Source of the DNA: Gentiana macrophylla | Lineage: Eukaryota; Streptophyta; Magnoliopsida; Gentianales; Gentianaceae | DNA: 64,000 nt | NCBI GenBank assembly: GCA_026214975.1 | Contig: CM047808.1 | Location: 61,468,583 to 61,532,582 of the forward strand | Direction: 5' to 3' | Part shown: positions 20,460 through 32,464 of the stretch, one piece after another | Numbering within the stretch: the stretch's first letter is position 1 | Layout of the letters: every line of letters starts with the position of its first letter | The notes under the pieces: generated by a model | Seen by the model: the letters and a program-made list of their open reading frames with translations, nothing else | Databases searched by the model: none | What the model was told of the DNA's origin: nothing | Translations under genes and position numbers: made by a program

Positions 20460-23176
20460 ATATGAGGTGGATCCTAAAAATATTTACCTTCGACCGCCAG
20501 ATCCTCAGCATGGCTGTTCAACTCGACTTCGATATAAGGAATGGAAGGTTGGAAAACCTTCAAGTGCTCATAAAAAGGCGGAGTGACGATTCAGTCCCGC
20601 AAACGTCTCAAGGCTTGGAATACTCCCACCTTGGGCCCAAAGACACCTAGCGATGTAATTGATAGCTTGGTCATAACCCATCAGGAAGTTGTCACCAGTT
20701 ATCTTCTCGTCGTTCCCAGAGGCCTTGTAGATTTCCACGGGCTCCACCCTTGCGGCCTCCACCCTTTCGGCCTACAGTCTAGCCTCAATATCGGCATCAG
20801 CATTAGCAAGTTTCTGCTTTAGGTCAGCAGTCAGCTTTTTCTCGCCTTCCCACATGTTCAAGGACACATCTGCCCATTCTTACACTTGTTTCAACGCTTG
20901 AGCAGATTTATGTCCTTCTTCAAGAGCTCGCTATTAAGGGCCTCAAGGCGTTTAGATTTTGCCCAAGCCTCGACCAGTTCCTTCCTAGCCTAAGTGAGCT
21001 ATTTTTTCACATCAGCATTCTCAGACCCAAAAGCATCAAGTCGCACATTTACATCAGCAGCGACTTATATAGTGGCCTTAAGCTCTTTAAGAGCAGCTGA
21101 CCTCGAAGAGACTGCCTCGACATGCTCTTGGGTGAACTGCTTCATGCCGGTGGTGACCTGAAAAAGACAAAACAAAACAAGTGTGTTGGCTAATCAATAA
21201 AGAAGAATAAATAATACAAGGGAAATATTACAAAGGACAAATAGAGGTTTACCATGCTCACCGTGGAGCCGAACAAGCCCAGTAAGTCCTCTATGCTTTG
21301 CCAAAAAGCATGCTTCGGGTCAACATGATGGGACATCACAATCCGGTCCATAATCCCACGTCCGATCTCCAGCTGAACAGGGTTAATCAAACTCCATTTC
21401 ACATGTCGCAACGGTGGAACATCTGCAATCGCTTCCGAAATCATTGACACCCTGGGTAAATCTCTCCACATCTTGTGGATAAAGTTCTTGTCTAACCAGA
21501 TATAGGGCTTACTTTGAAGCCTTACAGGCAAACTAGAGAACGGCACCAACGCAGTTGTGCCCGATGAGCTCAACTTTCCAGCTGGTTCTTTACCCTTGCC
21601 AGAGCGGAGACATCAGACTCTTTTCTTTGCCCTGCATCCCCGGACTTGAGATTTTCTTGGAGAGAGGCACCGGGCCTCAACTAATCACAGGTCACTTTAG
21701 ATTTTTTGGGAAAGCGAGCATCTTTCTCGCCATTCCCACCATTAAAATCTGCATCTTGATTAGCAGGGTTGGTCTCCTCATAATCTACTACATCAGTAAT
21801 CTCTCGGGAACTAGCCTTGTCTCTAGGCCACTTCTCCGTTACCGTGGATTTTATCAAAATAGTCTTCTTGGTCTGTTTACCTACGGCAGTCAGATATGGT
21901 CCTCTTTGATGCTATCAATTTACGTTGCTTCAGAGCATTCATGGTACCTGCAAAATGGCAAATTCATCAGCACACAGATAAGAAAAGTGAAACAGAACAA
22001 GTTGAAAACAATCATGCAAAAACATGTGAATTTTACTTCGAGGTCGCTGTGAGGAATTTACAAAGCACACCTCGCACATAGAAGGTATGCATCTACCAAA
22101 ATGGCATTCCCCATACCAATCATGGTCACGGGACAATGGCTCAATCTTGACTAAAGGGTCACCTACTTCCACCCCAAGAAGACCCTCCATTCTAGCGTAA
22201 GGTTGCCCAACATCTAGGAGAAGCCTCCAGCTGAAAACTCTCTCCGGCCTAAGAGGTTTCTGGACGTATCTGAGCAACTCTTTGAGCTCATCTATGAACT
22301 TGTCGTCTGCATCTTGCGTCTTTATCTCCTGCAAATGCTGTGTGTTACTGGAATTTGCAGGGATCTTCGGAAAGGCCCAACCTATTAGCAACTCCACCTT
22401 CATACACCTCTCATTCCATGATGATACCTTGCCTTGAAGATCGAATAGAAGTCTGGGCTTACTAAATTTTTTGCAGGGTGGAATCTGGCCATCTTTGGCT
22501 CTCTTGTTGAATCCGTAAAAATAAAGCAAAGCAGGAATCGACGGTTCATGACCTCGCAATCGAATGATTACAATAAAGGCCATTATAACTCTAAAGGCCC
22601 ACAGCATGAAGTCACAAGGCATCGCCCCAATCTTCTCTATGAATTTGGTGAAGAAAAGGTCGAAATCTGGGCGGAGTCCGGCCATCAAGTGATCATAATG
22701 GAACCACAAATAATCCTTATTTTCTCGGTAGTAGATGCGGGGCGCAAAACTTTTTCCGAAGTTGGAAAACCGATAATCGCCACGATTTCATATGCCATTG
22801 GGGATGGGGTATAGTCAGTTTGCCTACAAAATTCCTTCCATCGGGCACCCACATCATGGTCGAAATGATTTTGAGCCGCCAACACTCTAAGAGCTTCCAT
22901 GGACCTCTTCTTGGGAGCTCTTTTGTTTGGCTCGGTTGCTCCTGATTTCTTCGACCCCGCTTTCTTTGTTACCACCCCTCTAGTCATCTTAACAAGGTTA
23001 CTTAGAACTGCAGTATCCTAATCACTCACCTCATAGTCCGAGCTAGACTCTTCGATATCGACTACCTCTTGCTCGCTCGTACCAACCTCCACATAAGAAC
23101 CGTTGCCCAAAGTAGCTTATGTTTCTTAATCAGATTGGGTTTCTTAATCAGGTGAAGCAGTTAGTTCCCTAGACAT
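20460..23176 (-). pseudogene. Tat-2 antisense ORF, Transposase_28-like (putative gypsy-type transposon) protein, multi-exon
   Basis: The likely ATG is at 23176 (MSRELTASPD), about 430 bp downstream of a TATA box, and a second in-frame ATG at 22987 opens MTRGVVTKKAGS. The body reads MEALRVLAAQNHFDHDVGARW, RQTDYTPSPMAYEIVAIIGFP and, after a shift, FHYDHLMAGLRPDFDLFFTKF, MPCDFMLWAFRVIMAFIV and CMKVELLIGWAFPKIPAN, which is the plan of PF04195 proteins found antisense in Tat elements. Two introns are likely: one ending TTTTGCAG before 21946, one starting near 21255 and ending TTTTTCAG near 21163. The C-terminal exons (21160-20460) include KQKLANADADIEARL and a coiled-coil-like part. Stops are few but present. 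Its role in the element is unknown. Confidence 0.75.
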
Positions 23177-23604
23177 GGAAGTTGAACCGAGGTGAGCATC
23201 TTCACACCCCGACTCCTCGCCCTCAATTCAACAAACAAAATATAAACCTTAACGAACCCTAACCCATCTAGGCACCTATTTCTTGGAAAGGATGAGGACA
23301 TGGTCATGGCACAAGAACTCAACTACACACTAGAATCCTTTAAAGGAACCACAGATCAAGCAGATACATTCAAAAGGTCTTAAATGCACAATATGCTTAT
23401 ATCCTAGCTTGTTTGGGGCAGCAGGCTCTCATAAATTAAAGACGGGAGTAAGGCCATACCTGGAACAATTGGAAGAATTTAGGTTGAAACTTGAATATCG
23501 GCCGGAAATAACAAAGGCTCGCCAGAAACTGCTTGCGCACGCTAGATTTCTTGCTAAAGAGATTTTCAGAATTTGAAAAAGTATATAAGTGGGGATAGGG
23601 GCCT

Positions 23605-23613
23605 CTTTATATA
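23605..23613 (-). promoter_or_regulatory. TATA box of the Tat-2 antisense ORF
   Basis: The minus-strand motif is TATATAAAG in the context CCTTGCCTATATAAAGAGGCCCC. The same context (CCTTGCCTATATAAGGAGGACCCC) precedes the antisense ORF of Tat-3 at 29040, so the element is conserved between two copies and likely drives transcription antisense to gag-pol. Confidence 0.65.
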
Positions 23614-23790
23614 GGCAAGGACGAGATCCGAAGAATCAGTTCAAATTTTGAAATTCAAAATGCAATAATGGCAGGACACGGTTTTCGAAACCATTAAACC
23701 AATCAGAGCAAATGATGCTTCACGTGAACCATCATGTCAGTTTTGGAACCGAGGCAATGCCTCTGAATTTCACTGATTATAACAGCTGGG

Positions 23791-23857
23791 AAATGGCTTA
23801 CGGCCATATCCCGTGAATGGCTTATGGCCTTATCATGCGAATGGCTTACGGCCTAAG
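23791..23857 (+). repeat. Three short tandem units in the Tat-2 3' region
   Basis: About 24-bp units AATGGCTTACGGCCATATCC-like are repeated three times with small changes, the last one incomplete. They lie between the antisense ORF promoter and the 3' LTR start. Confidence 0.8.
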
Positions 23858-24240
23858 AAATCCATTTCCTACATAGCACGACATATAAGCTCGACAATTC
23901 TTAAAATCGGCACCTCAAGCCCGTATGCTTCATAGCACGGCACTTTATAGCAAGTCATTTTATGCCATAAAAGCTGCCGAAACTCATCCGCATAATAGTG
24001 CGGTGCCAAAGATTTTTCACTATACCGCACCGCATCTCTCAGCAGACCGCTTCGCGGCATCACTGCTGAACAAAATCCCTATCACCAATATCGGCATTTG
24101 TCCACTCCACAAGGAAACATCGAGGCAAGACACTTCTCACGCCGAAAAACTCTACTCTACGCATCTCCTGGAAGATACGCAAGGCACAGAGTATAGGGCA
24201 TTGATTTGCCTGACCCGGTATTATACCCGAGTATCCTAGG

Positions 24241-26161
24241 ACTGGAGATTTCGCATGCACGTTCATATGGTTATTGTTCATGAAATATCTTAATACAATG
24301 AGTGAAGGTTGGTTATTAGATTCTTATGATCGGAAAGTGATGGTTGTACTGTCACTGCCTTTCTGAAAGAATATTAAAAACAACAACCTTGGGCCTTGAA
24401 GTAATGTTACTCAAGGAGTTACAATCTGATTTAATCAGACCACATCCAACATTGGTTATTGGGGGTTAAGCTGATAAATACTACTACACCAGATCAGAAT
24501 GTAGATCCACCCAAATGCAGTAGTAGGATGGTTTAACCATTGACCCACTGTGATCATGCAAACCTTACAGTCTGCTGGGGGTGATTGATAACCTATGGCC
24601 TATTTAGGCTGTATATGATTCCGACAATAAGAGGTTGGTTTAAAGCCATAAACCTGTAAAGGGAGTTTTGGTACTCCAGTTCTGTTAACAATCTCGTAGA
24701 ACAACTTGAGTGTCTCAGGCCCAGTGGGAGTAATTGGATCTACGTGATGAGAATGAATGGAAAGTTTATCTTTCAAGGCAAAGCCAAGTGGTCTAAGGGT
24801 AATTCCCTGAGAAGTAGATAGTTTAAAAAGGGGTGATGCCCTTAAAATTTCTCACCACTCAACCTTGCTTGACTCCATGGAAAGCAGAAAGATTACCAAG
24901 GGTGATGCCCTGAAACTTTCTTGCGGAACAACGGAGCTTGAATTCATTCAGAACAGAAGAGTTTAAGCTTAAATCCAATGGCAGATTGACTGCCTATGCC
25001 TATATACATTGGTGGATTAAAGCAAACCTCTAGGTCATCAAATGTCATATGTGGGCCTGACCTAAATATTGATAAGTCTTTTGTACACTAGGATATCAAT
25101 ATTGGTAAAGTAGTGAGTATTAGTGTTAATGAAAAAAATAACATTGCAATAGTTGAGAACAACATGAGTGTGTTATATAAAGTCAGAAACTGACGTGCCA
25201 AGATTCTCTGAATCAGAGAAGTGGACTATATTCTCAGAATTTGATTCGGTCGAATTCATGAGAACAAGTTGTTGGGAATATCCCATGCATCTTATTGGTT
25301 AAGATGATAATGCATTTTTGTATGCAAAATTTAATGAGAGGTTTCCTACCCAACCCCTCACGGAATAATTCTCTCGATCTTCAGATACAGAGAAAATAGG
25401 ATATATTCTCTTTTGGATAGAGAAAGTCAGGTTATTAAAAGTCAATAACAGTCGATTCTCGGATTCGAGCAATGGAGAGAAGCATAGTGCATCCTCAAGT
25501 ACCTTCGGAGAACGAGGACTAATATGCGTATATATTCATGTGCATACCTGAGTTGTTGACTACACTGATTCTGACTTACAGTCAGATTAAGGATGATTGT
25601 TAGTTGATCTCGGGATCATTTTTTTCTCATAGTCAATCCATCACTACCAATTTGACTCTATTAGTCGAATACATAGCACCTTTTGGAGCAGTTAAAGAGG
25701 CAGTATGGCTTGAAAAGTCCTTTGTTGGATCGGAAAGTGATTTCTGGTCTCGGTGAGCCGATACCCTTTTACTGTGAAAACAGTAGAGAAGTAGCTCATG
25801 CAAATGATCTTCACAGTCACAAGAGGTCAAAAGCATATTGAAAGTAAATACCACCTGATCAGACAGACAGTGCAGAGAGGCAACATTTCGGTCCTAAAAG
25901 ATCTCCTCGAGCCGAAAACCTAGCTGATCAGTTCACCAAGTTACGTTACAATTTGTGTAACTGATAAGTGATTGGCGGGTATGAATTAGGGAGATATGTC
26001 TCATCTGCTTTAGAGCAAGTAGGAGAATGTTGTGGATAGATAGAGTAAGTGTGTGGTGCTCTAAAAAAAATCATTGCTTTTTCTTTATGGACAAGTGGGA
26101 GATTGTTAGATATAGTGTGCCCGATAGTCTTGTTGCTAGTCTATACGGGCAAGTGGGAGAT
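24241..26161 (+). pseudogene. copia-D pol remnant, RT end and RNase H
   Basis: The plus strand holds the end of a Ty1/copia pol in several frames. Between 25640 and 25990 one reads APFGAVKEAVWLEKSFVG, then LCENSREVAHANDLHSHKRSK, SKYHLIRQTVQRGNISVLK and ADQFTK, the standard C-terminal half of the copia RNase H. The first kilobase (24241-25250) shows no clear domain. The sequence ends with a purine tract AAGTGGGAGA directly before the LTR. That tract and the first bases of the LTR also occur as a diverged copy at 26093-26124. Confidence 0.65.
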
Positions 26162-26181
26162 TGTTGGAAATAGCGCCTGAA
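26093..26181 (+). repeat. Duplicated polypurine tract and LTR start
   Basis: CAAGTGGGAGATTGTTAGAT at 26094 and CAAGTGGGAGATTGTTGGAA at 26150 are two copies of the copia tract-LTR junction, 57 bp apart. Only the second is followed by a full LTR. Confidence 0.8.
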
Positions 26182-27915
26182 AGACAATTTATGTAATTAT
26201 TTTTATAATTAATAAATGACAGATTTATTCTCATCTTATTATTTTCAGCGTGCTTATAAGTAATACACTGTTGAAAACTCCAAGTCGTATCATATGTAGC
26301 CATATAACTTAGTGTGTGTCGCACGTGAGATTTAAGTTTATGGTGATACACTTGAAATGTTAGTCTGTGGTGAACTTAGTCAGAGTATGTGGTTTATTGA
26401 TTAAACCACCATTGATGCGCCCTGAACACTTTATGGTGTGACCGTCTTATCCGGACCGTCAATATTGGTTATCTAAGTGGTGCATTTATATGTGATGTTG
26501 TCATATAGGACTGGACCGATTTAATATGTATTTCTCATATAATTCCGTGATTGAGAAATCTTATTAAATCACAAGATGATCATATATAGATTAACCTTAA
26601 TCCTGAAGTGATTACAGACTCCTACTTGTTTCAGGATAGGGTTTGATTTGTTCGTTAAGGATCGCTAAGAGGCGCGGTCTGAATTACTTTCACATTGGCA
26701 CTTTTCTGGGATGAGTGAGAAGTGTGTGTCTCACAGATATGGAATCCATTTCTTCCTAAGGGAAGTAGAAAGACTATCTCCTTATTTGTTAATCCTAGAA
26801 ACTGATCGATCCAGGGAGTTCGTATTGGTTATGAACTATTTGATCACTAGTGGGTTAATGGTAAATAAGGATAAGATGTACTGAAGAAGTATTACGGAAA
26901 TAATACCGCTTCATTACGGATAATCTATGGAGGGTTAGTCTACATGTAATGATTATATCAAAGGACACCTATCGACTCGACTCGATGTTTTGAGAATAAG
27001 TTATATCTATAATCGATAGAGTTCACTTTCAGATTTATGGTGGCGTAATTCCGAAATTAATAAGTTGAGTAGAAATATTCTGTACGATGAATATTTTATT
27101 CAATTTATTGCAGCTACTGGTTATGGGTCCATGGTCCCCGGGTTGAATCCTAACATGCGAGTATTTTCTGGTTTTATAGAACCTCGAGAATAAATTAAAT
27201 AGTTGGTCTATTTAATGAATATGCAATATTATTTATTTGGTAAATAATAATTATAATAGAAAAGACATTTTCTAATAAAATAATGACTATTGTGGCGCCA
27301 TTTTGTGATAAATTAGGAAAAGAAATTTTCCTAGATTATGTCACATGTGTAATTAATTAATTATCTATTTGTTGGATTAATGGAAAAATAAGAGATTGAT
27401 TTTTTGGGAATTATCTCTTATCTTTTGGCAAAAATCTTTTTCTTAAGGGAATAGGTAATTGTGGTGTGAAAAGGATAAATCTCTTGACTAGTTATTTTCC
27501 TATATAAAGAGAGTTCCTACTAGCACAAAATACACACCAAATTTGCGCCACACTTGGAAAAAATGAAAGAAAAATTAGTTTCTTGTTCTAGTCATTAAGG
27601 GTAGAAAAACCTAGGGTTTTTCTTGTGGATATTCGAGGAGGTTCTACTACGAGGCTCGACGTCCACCAGTCGTCGTTAGGAGATACAATTCGGAAGACTA
27701 TGGCTTCTCCATCAGTCGATTTACTATTCCTCTTAAATAAGGTAATTTTTCAACCTTCTCACAGTTGTATTAATTATTTATGCGAATCAAATTGTGGTAT
27801 TATCCCATGCGAATTTATTCGTAGCTTTCGCTGTGCAAGATCGAGTGTCTCGATCGGTGCTGGAATCAGATCTGATGATCCAGTTATGGATCGGATCCGG
27901 ATTCAGCAAATCTCA
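26162..27915 (+). repeat. copia-D 3' LTR (about 1.75 kb)
   Basis: It starts TGTTGGAAATAGCGCC after a polypurine tract. TATATAAAG is at 27501-27509. Collinear similarity to the solo LTRs at 8720-11357 and 37398-39250 defines the family. The right end is not sharp: similarity to the 37398 copy (GGATCCGGATTC) ends near 27903-27915, after which the sequence matches Tat LTR ends. No 5' LTR of this element is in the window. Confidence 0.85.
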
Positions 27916-28532
27916 AGCCTTATAACAGTAATAAGTTCAACTACGGATATCATCGAAAAAATCAAGGTGGTGGTAGCGGTGTTTTAAGGTGGATAACTGG
28001 CTAGTTATAGATGATTTCTCTGGGAAGAAGTGGTGTTGTGTATGAAATGTATGAAGAATTGTAGGTCGGATACAGACTCGTTGAAAGCGGGCATGATAGT
28101 CGACAATTTGGCAGAGTAACTCTGCTTGTATTAATATTCAGATAATTTATGAGCTATAGGGAGCCACTATGAAATGACATAATAAAATACAATTAGAGAG
28201 TTGTCAATCCGCAGAGCTGGTATTGTGGCTTATATTGTATCGGGTCCGATGTCTTGATCGTCTTTCATGGCAACCTTGTAAATGTCAAGAGTGAATCATG
28301 TTCTACTTGATAAGCGGGCGTGGTCCGGTTAGGCGGACTATGGACTATAGAACATTGAACTTATCTCTTAGCCCTATGATGATGATAAGTTATCCATCTA
28401 GGCGGTTTCTAACACCGCCCGGCCCATGATCATGCGGACAAACAGGGGCAACACCCTGCTGCCCATTTTGGGGGCCCCAGCTCGGGTTTACTGGTGGATT
28501 TAAAGGTCTAAAAGCTAGTTTGTCATACCAAT
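27916..28532 (-). repeat. Tat-3 3' LTR
   Basis: On the minus strand it starts TGGTATGACAAACTAGC at 28532, directly after a purine tract (AGTAGGGGGCCA), and ends in a region like the other Tat LTR ends (GATATCCGTAGTTGAAC). The shared block CAATTTGGCAGAGTAACTCT at 28092 on the plus strand corresponds to 5179 in Tat-1 and the complement of 51738 in Tat-4. The left end is uncertain by about 20 bp because of the junction with copia-D. Confidence 0.75.
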
Positions 28533-29593
28533 GGCCCCCTACTCAATGCCTTGTGTATCATCCCAGAGAAGAAAGGCAAGGCGTAGAGTTGTTTGCGAAG
28601 TGACATACCGTATCCCGTTGTTCTTCCATTGAGTGGTTTGAAGCCAATCTTGAAGTGATCGGGATTAAATTAGTGGTTATGGCGTGAAACTACAGGCTGA
28701 AAGATGTTGCACAATAGAGCAGACATGCTTAGGGGCCGCGCTATTAAGCGGACGGGTTATGGAACCGCACTATTAAGCGGACAGGTTTGTGCAACTTTTA
28801 TGGCATAAAATGACTTATTGCAAGGTGGTGCGCTACGAAGTACACAGGCTTGAAGTCGATGATGGTCACGTTTGTTGTGGGAGTTATACGAGGCATAACC
28901 TCGATCCCATAACTGACAAGACTGTTGATATAAGAGGCGACATTTTTCTGATTGGTGGGAGACGTTACGATAACTGTTCCACCAATATGACGTTTGAATT
29001 TTGAATTTTTAGACGCATCGTTTCAGTTCCTGCCTTGCCTATATAAGGAGGACCCCTCCAACACTTAAACACTTTTACGACCTCGATACTCTTCTAGCAG
29101 AAATCTCCGGTGAGCTTTGAAGTTTCCGGCTTGTTCAAGAAGTTTCCGACGGCCTTGTTGAGGTTTCTGGCACGAGTAAGAAGATTCAGGAGACCTCTTT
29201 GATGTTTCCGGCATGTTTTTGAGATTTCCAGCCGATGTTCAAGTTTTTCAACCCAGATTTCTTCAAATCTCCATCTAAACTTATGATTTCTTCAAAGTTT
29301 TCCGATCTTGTGGCTTAATGTATGCTCCTAAATACAAAGTACATGTATAAATCACATAACTCATGAATATTTGAGCCTGTTTTGGTATAAATTCCAATTT
29401 TTTACTTCGATTCGTCGTATTTTACGTGCGATTGCATTTCCACACTCTTGAACTGTTCATTCACATAGATTTTTGTGATGTTGTTTCGCTTTCTTGAGAG
29501 TCAAATATTGCATCATCTTCTTAGATTCCATGTTTATGATTTAGGGTTTAGCTTCATATTTTTGCAGAGACCTGAAGGGGCGAGTGTTGAGAT
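28533..29593 (+). other. Tat-3 region between LTR and antisense ORF
   Basis: This is noncoding. It includes two GCACTATTAAGCGGACGGG-like units (about 28738-28790), the TATA box at 29040 and repeated GAAGTTTCCGGC motifs at 29118-29240 in the probable 5' leader of the antisense transcript. The AAACAGGTTTG and CAAGTCATTTTATGCC blocks are shared with Tat-2. Confidence 0.6.
29040..29048 (+). promoter_or_regulatory. TATA box of the Tat-3 antisense ORF
   Basis: TATATAAGG in the context CCTTGCCTATATAAGGAGGA is conserved with Tat-2 (23605-23613, minus). It lies about 550 bp upstream of the probable ATG at 29594. Confidence 0.65.
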
Positions 29594-32464
29594 GAGCGGA
29601 CCCGTATGTATCGGCCCGACTTCCAAGCCTAGGTGATTAATAATCCTCCTCAACCCTTTTATTTTTCCGGATAACCTCAGAGTGCACTCACGGTGAGGAA
29701 GACAATTGTGAGGCCATCTGCTATGAGCGTGAAGAGGTAGGCCATGGAGGGCATGAGATGGACGAGGTTGACAAGAAGGCTGGAGTTGGCGAGCAATCTA
29801 AGGCCGAGGGTTCGGGGCCCGGTGAGCAGGTTGAGGCTGGACCTAGCTGACGCGCTGCAAGGTCCAATAAGAAGGATATAAAACTATGGCCCCCAAAAGA
29901 AATATACCGATGAGGGGCTGAATGAGCTGGCCCTCCAGAAGGATTTCGACAAGGTAGTGGAGGCCCGATGGAAGGGTTTACGGATAAACGACATCCACAC
30001 TTCTTTTCTATCCGCATATGACATTCCGCAGGACTACCGCTGTGTGGTATTCATAATGAATAAGGACAAGAAGTGGATCTGCATCCGATCAAAGCTGGAA
30101 TTCATATGGTTGCATTATGATCATTTGGTGGCCAGACTCCGGCCCCCATCAAATCCGTTCTTTGTTAGATTCTTGGTAGAGACCAAGTCTCTTCCTTGCG
30201 ACCTCAATCTTTGACTAGTGAGGGTTGTGATGGGCTTTATAGTCCTGAGTCGGCTGTTAGGGAAAGAGCCATACATACCAATGTTTTCGCACTTCTTCAC
30301 CCTTACAATGCTCGGCGACACCGGACAGCTTGCGCCCCGAAGGCGAACATGCCAATTATTCTTTGTTCTCCCCTATTAAGTCAATGCCTAGAATACCCGG
30401 TGCATGAAACTTGAAACCCAGGTGGGCTGGCAGTTCCAGAAGATTCCTGCGGGCAAGAGGATACGGAAAGTATAAAGAAGCACAAGGAGCAGGACAGCGA
30501 TAAAACCTTTATCAAAAGGATAAATGAGATATTAGGTTTTGGTGAAACTCCTTTATCCGATAAGTGAACCTTCAACTTGAGAGCCCTGCTTGATGCCAAT
30601 GAGTCCTATAGTCGGGCTGCAGGGATCATCGGACCAAAGAATGGGTACGTGCTCGCCCTAATCGTACCGATGCTATGTGACCCGGACTAGTATGCAGAGT
30701 GCCATCATAGGGGGTGTAAGCCCTCTGAGTGTACGGATTTTGGTGGCAATACTGATAAAAAGGAAAAACTAGGTAACCGCATCATTTTTATTGCACATAG
30801 TTTTTTCCTTGCTTGTTTTTCTTTCTTTTTCATGTACTAATGAGTTTGATTTTGCAGCCATGGTGAACGTGAGCCGCATGTGTAACCAACGGACTCAACA
30901 AAGGTAAACAACTTAGATTTAAAGGTCAAAGCTGTTGCCGAAGACCGTGGAAAATGAGCAGCCTTTGGTGTCTTTCCCCTCTACATCTGAGGATGTGCCT
31001 TCGAAGGTGAAGGGCAAGGCCGCTACCCCCACTTCTAGAGGACCCAAAAAACATGCAGCGACTAGGATAGGAGCTTCATAGAAGAGGACACGGTCGCCGA
31101 CTGGCGAAGTTTCTGTTGATGCGGCAACGGCTCGGCAGCCGATTGGGATCCACAGTCCGGACAAAGTCCCTGATCCCAAGAGGTCGAAAACCAGAGATGG
31201 ACAAGGTAAGAAATTTGCTCTTGGCACTGACAAGTCTAAAGATCAACCCGCTGCTCAGGGAAATGTCGCTGCTGATACGGCCAGACGGTCCTTAGTGAAA
31301 TCCTCTACTCAGGTCTCTATACAGTCGGCCTTGAATCAAAATCCTGTTGTGTCTTCTTCCCAAACTGTATCTAAGCAGGCCCCGTGGTTGTAACCAGACA
31401 TCAAAAGGCCGGAGACAAAGCTGAGATTGGATGGGCCCGATGAAGTAGCCGTGCAGATTGGTAAAGGAATTGCTTCCCGCTCGGTGATGACCAATCAGAT
31501 TAATCCTAAAACCGAGCTTTTGAAAAGGCACGGCGATCTGGCGGGTCTGATGGGAATGCTCACATCCTTGGTAAGTAATTTTTATGTGTTTCCTTCATTT
31601 GCAACTTGATTTTGTTCAACTTTTTTTTAGTTGGATTTTTTCTTTCTCGTATAGGCGAACACAGCAAAATCTGATCACATGGATGCTGCCGAACGTGAGC
31701 GGGAAGAAGCTGTTGGCAAAGTTAATAAACTTGAGGAAGAACTGAGTGAGGCCGACTTTAAGGCCGGGCAGGCCGAAAGTCGCCTTGATGCCTAGAAAAA
31801 AAATGAATGATGATTTTGAGGCAGCAAAAATGGCACGGGTCTAGCTTCAATCCCCCTGTGAAAAAAAAGCTACCAACTTAACAAAGCGTTAAACAACGTG
31901 CGAGCCACATCGGACCAATCGAAAGAACTATGAGACCAGGAGCGGTCTACCTTTGAGAAGAAGATAACTGATGTCACTGCTAAGGTTGACACAGAGGTTA
32001 CGGATCAGCTATAGGCCACCAAGAGAGGGGCTCTGGAGGCTTACAAATCTTCTCCTGAGTATTCGAAGGTTCTCAGCAATTCAGGTGTAGCGGGCAATGA
32101 CGAAGGGTTTTATCACATTGCCCGCTACATTAAATAGGCCCAATGAAGCAGTGCCTCTTATTTGAGGATGCAACAAGATTAATCCTTCACTGATCAGCAT
32201 GATGCAAGGTTAAGGGATTTTCTCTCTGAGATCTCGTATACTGCCGAAGAGCTTGCTGCGATTTCCAAGGATTGTGGAGCAGAATCCTGAACCGTGGAGT
32301 CTCATGATCGAGAAGAACCTAAGGTTTTTGGTTGGCGGTTCCTCTGGTGCGGCTCCAACAATTATGAATCCTCCAGCTAGTGACCCCACGGACTTGCTGC
32401 TGCTTCCATCCTTAAACGAAGAGAATGTCAGCGATGATAGTATGTGGCCTGATCATGAAACAAT
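29594..32464 (+). pseudogene. Tat-3 antisense ORF, Transposase_28-like, with introns, 3' end lost
   Basis: The plus strand opens MSGPVCIGPTSK at 29594 and is broken by stops. The conserved core is RINDIHTSFLSAYDIP, FIWLHYDHLVARLRPP, SLPCDLNL and, in another frame, VVMGFIVLSRLLGKEPYIP, matching the Tat-2 protein (FHYDHLMAGLRP, RVIMAFIVIIRLRGHEPSIP). Probable introns are 30771-30858 (GTAACC to TTTTGCAG) and 31571-31653 (GTAAGTA to TATAG). Exon 3 encodes a coiled coil (REEAVGKVNKLEEELSEAD) and later KSSPEYSKVLSNSGVAG. Copia-A cuts it at 32464 after EENVSDDSMWPDHETI. Several stops show decay. Function unknown. Confidence 0.7.

Larger units (their letters stand above)
17500..24240 (+). mobile_element. 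Tat-2: 5'-truncated Ty3/gypsy Tat element with antisense ORF
   Basis: Plus strand. It begins abruptly in the RT-RNase H1 junction at about 17500, then has RNase H1, archaeal-type RNase H, integrase and the pol C-terminus (to about 19656), a 3' noncoding stretch, a multi-exon antisense ORF (23176-20460, minus), tandem repeats, a purine-rich tract near 24195-24203 and the first about 35 bp of a 3' LTR, broken at about 24240 where copia-D sequence starts. The 3' region from 23900 to 24205 aligns with Tat-3 read on the minus strand (28830-28540), so the two are the same subfamily. Confidence 0.85.
27916..32464 (-). mobile_element. Tat-3: Ty3/gypsy Tat element, 3' part only
   Basis: Minus strand. 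From the left it has a 3' LTR (27916-28532), purine tract, and an antisense ORF on the plus strand (29594-32464). It is broken by copia-A at 32464/32465, so its pol would lie on the far side of copia-A, outside the window. The region between LTR and antisense ORF (28540-29060) aligns with Tat-2 24205-23560 in inverse orientation. Tat-2 and Tat-3 thus face each other tail to tail across copia-D. Confidence 0.8.

Noticed and set aside
21190..22987. Long minus-strand open frames taken alone look like a host gene.
   Set aside because: The same protein core recurs in Tat-3 and it lies between pol and the 3' LTR start of Tat-2, so it is an accessory ORF of the element.
23791..23857. Short regular repeats that might suggest a CRISPR array.
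   Set aside because: There are only three adjacent imperfect units without spacers, in a plant retrotransposon.
24241..25250. Possible 5' LTR or host exon of copia-D.
   Set aside because: No similarity to the LTR at 26162 was seen and no open frame or splice pattern stands out; left as unassigned remnant.
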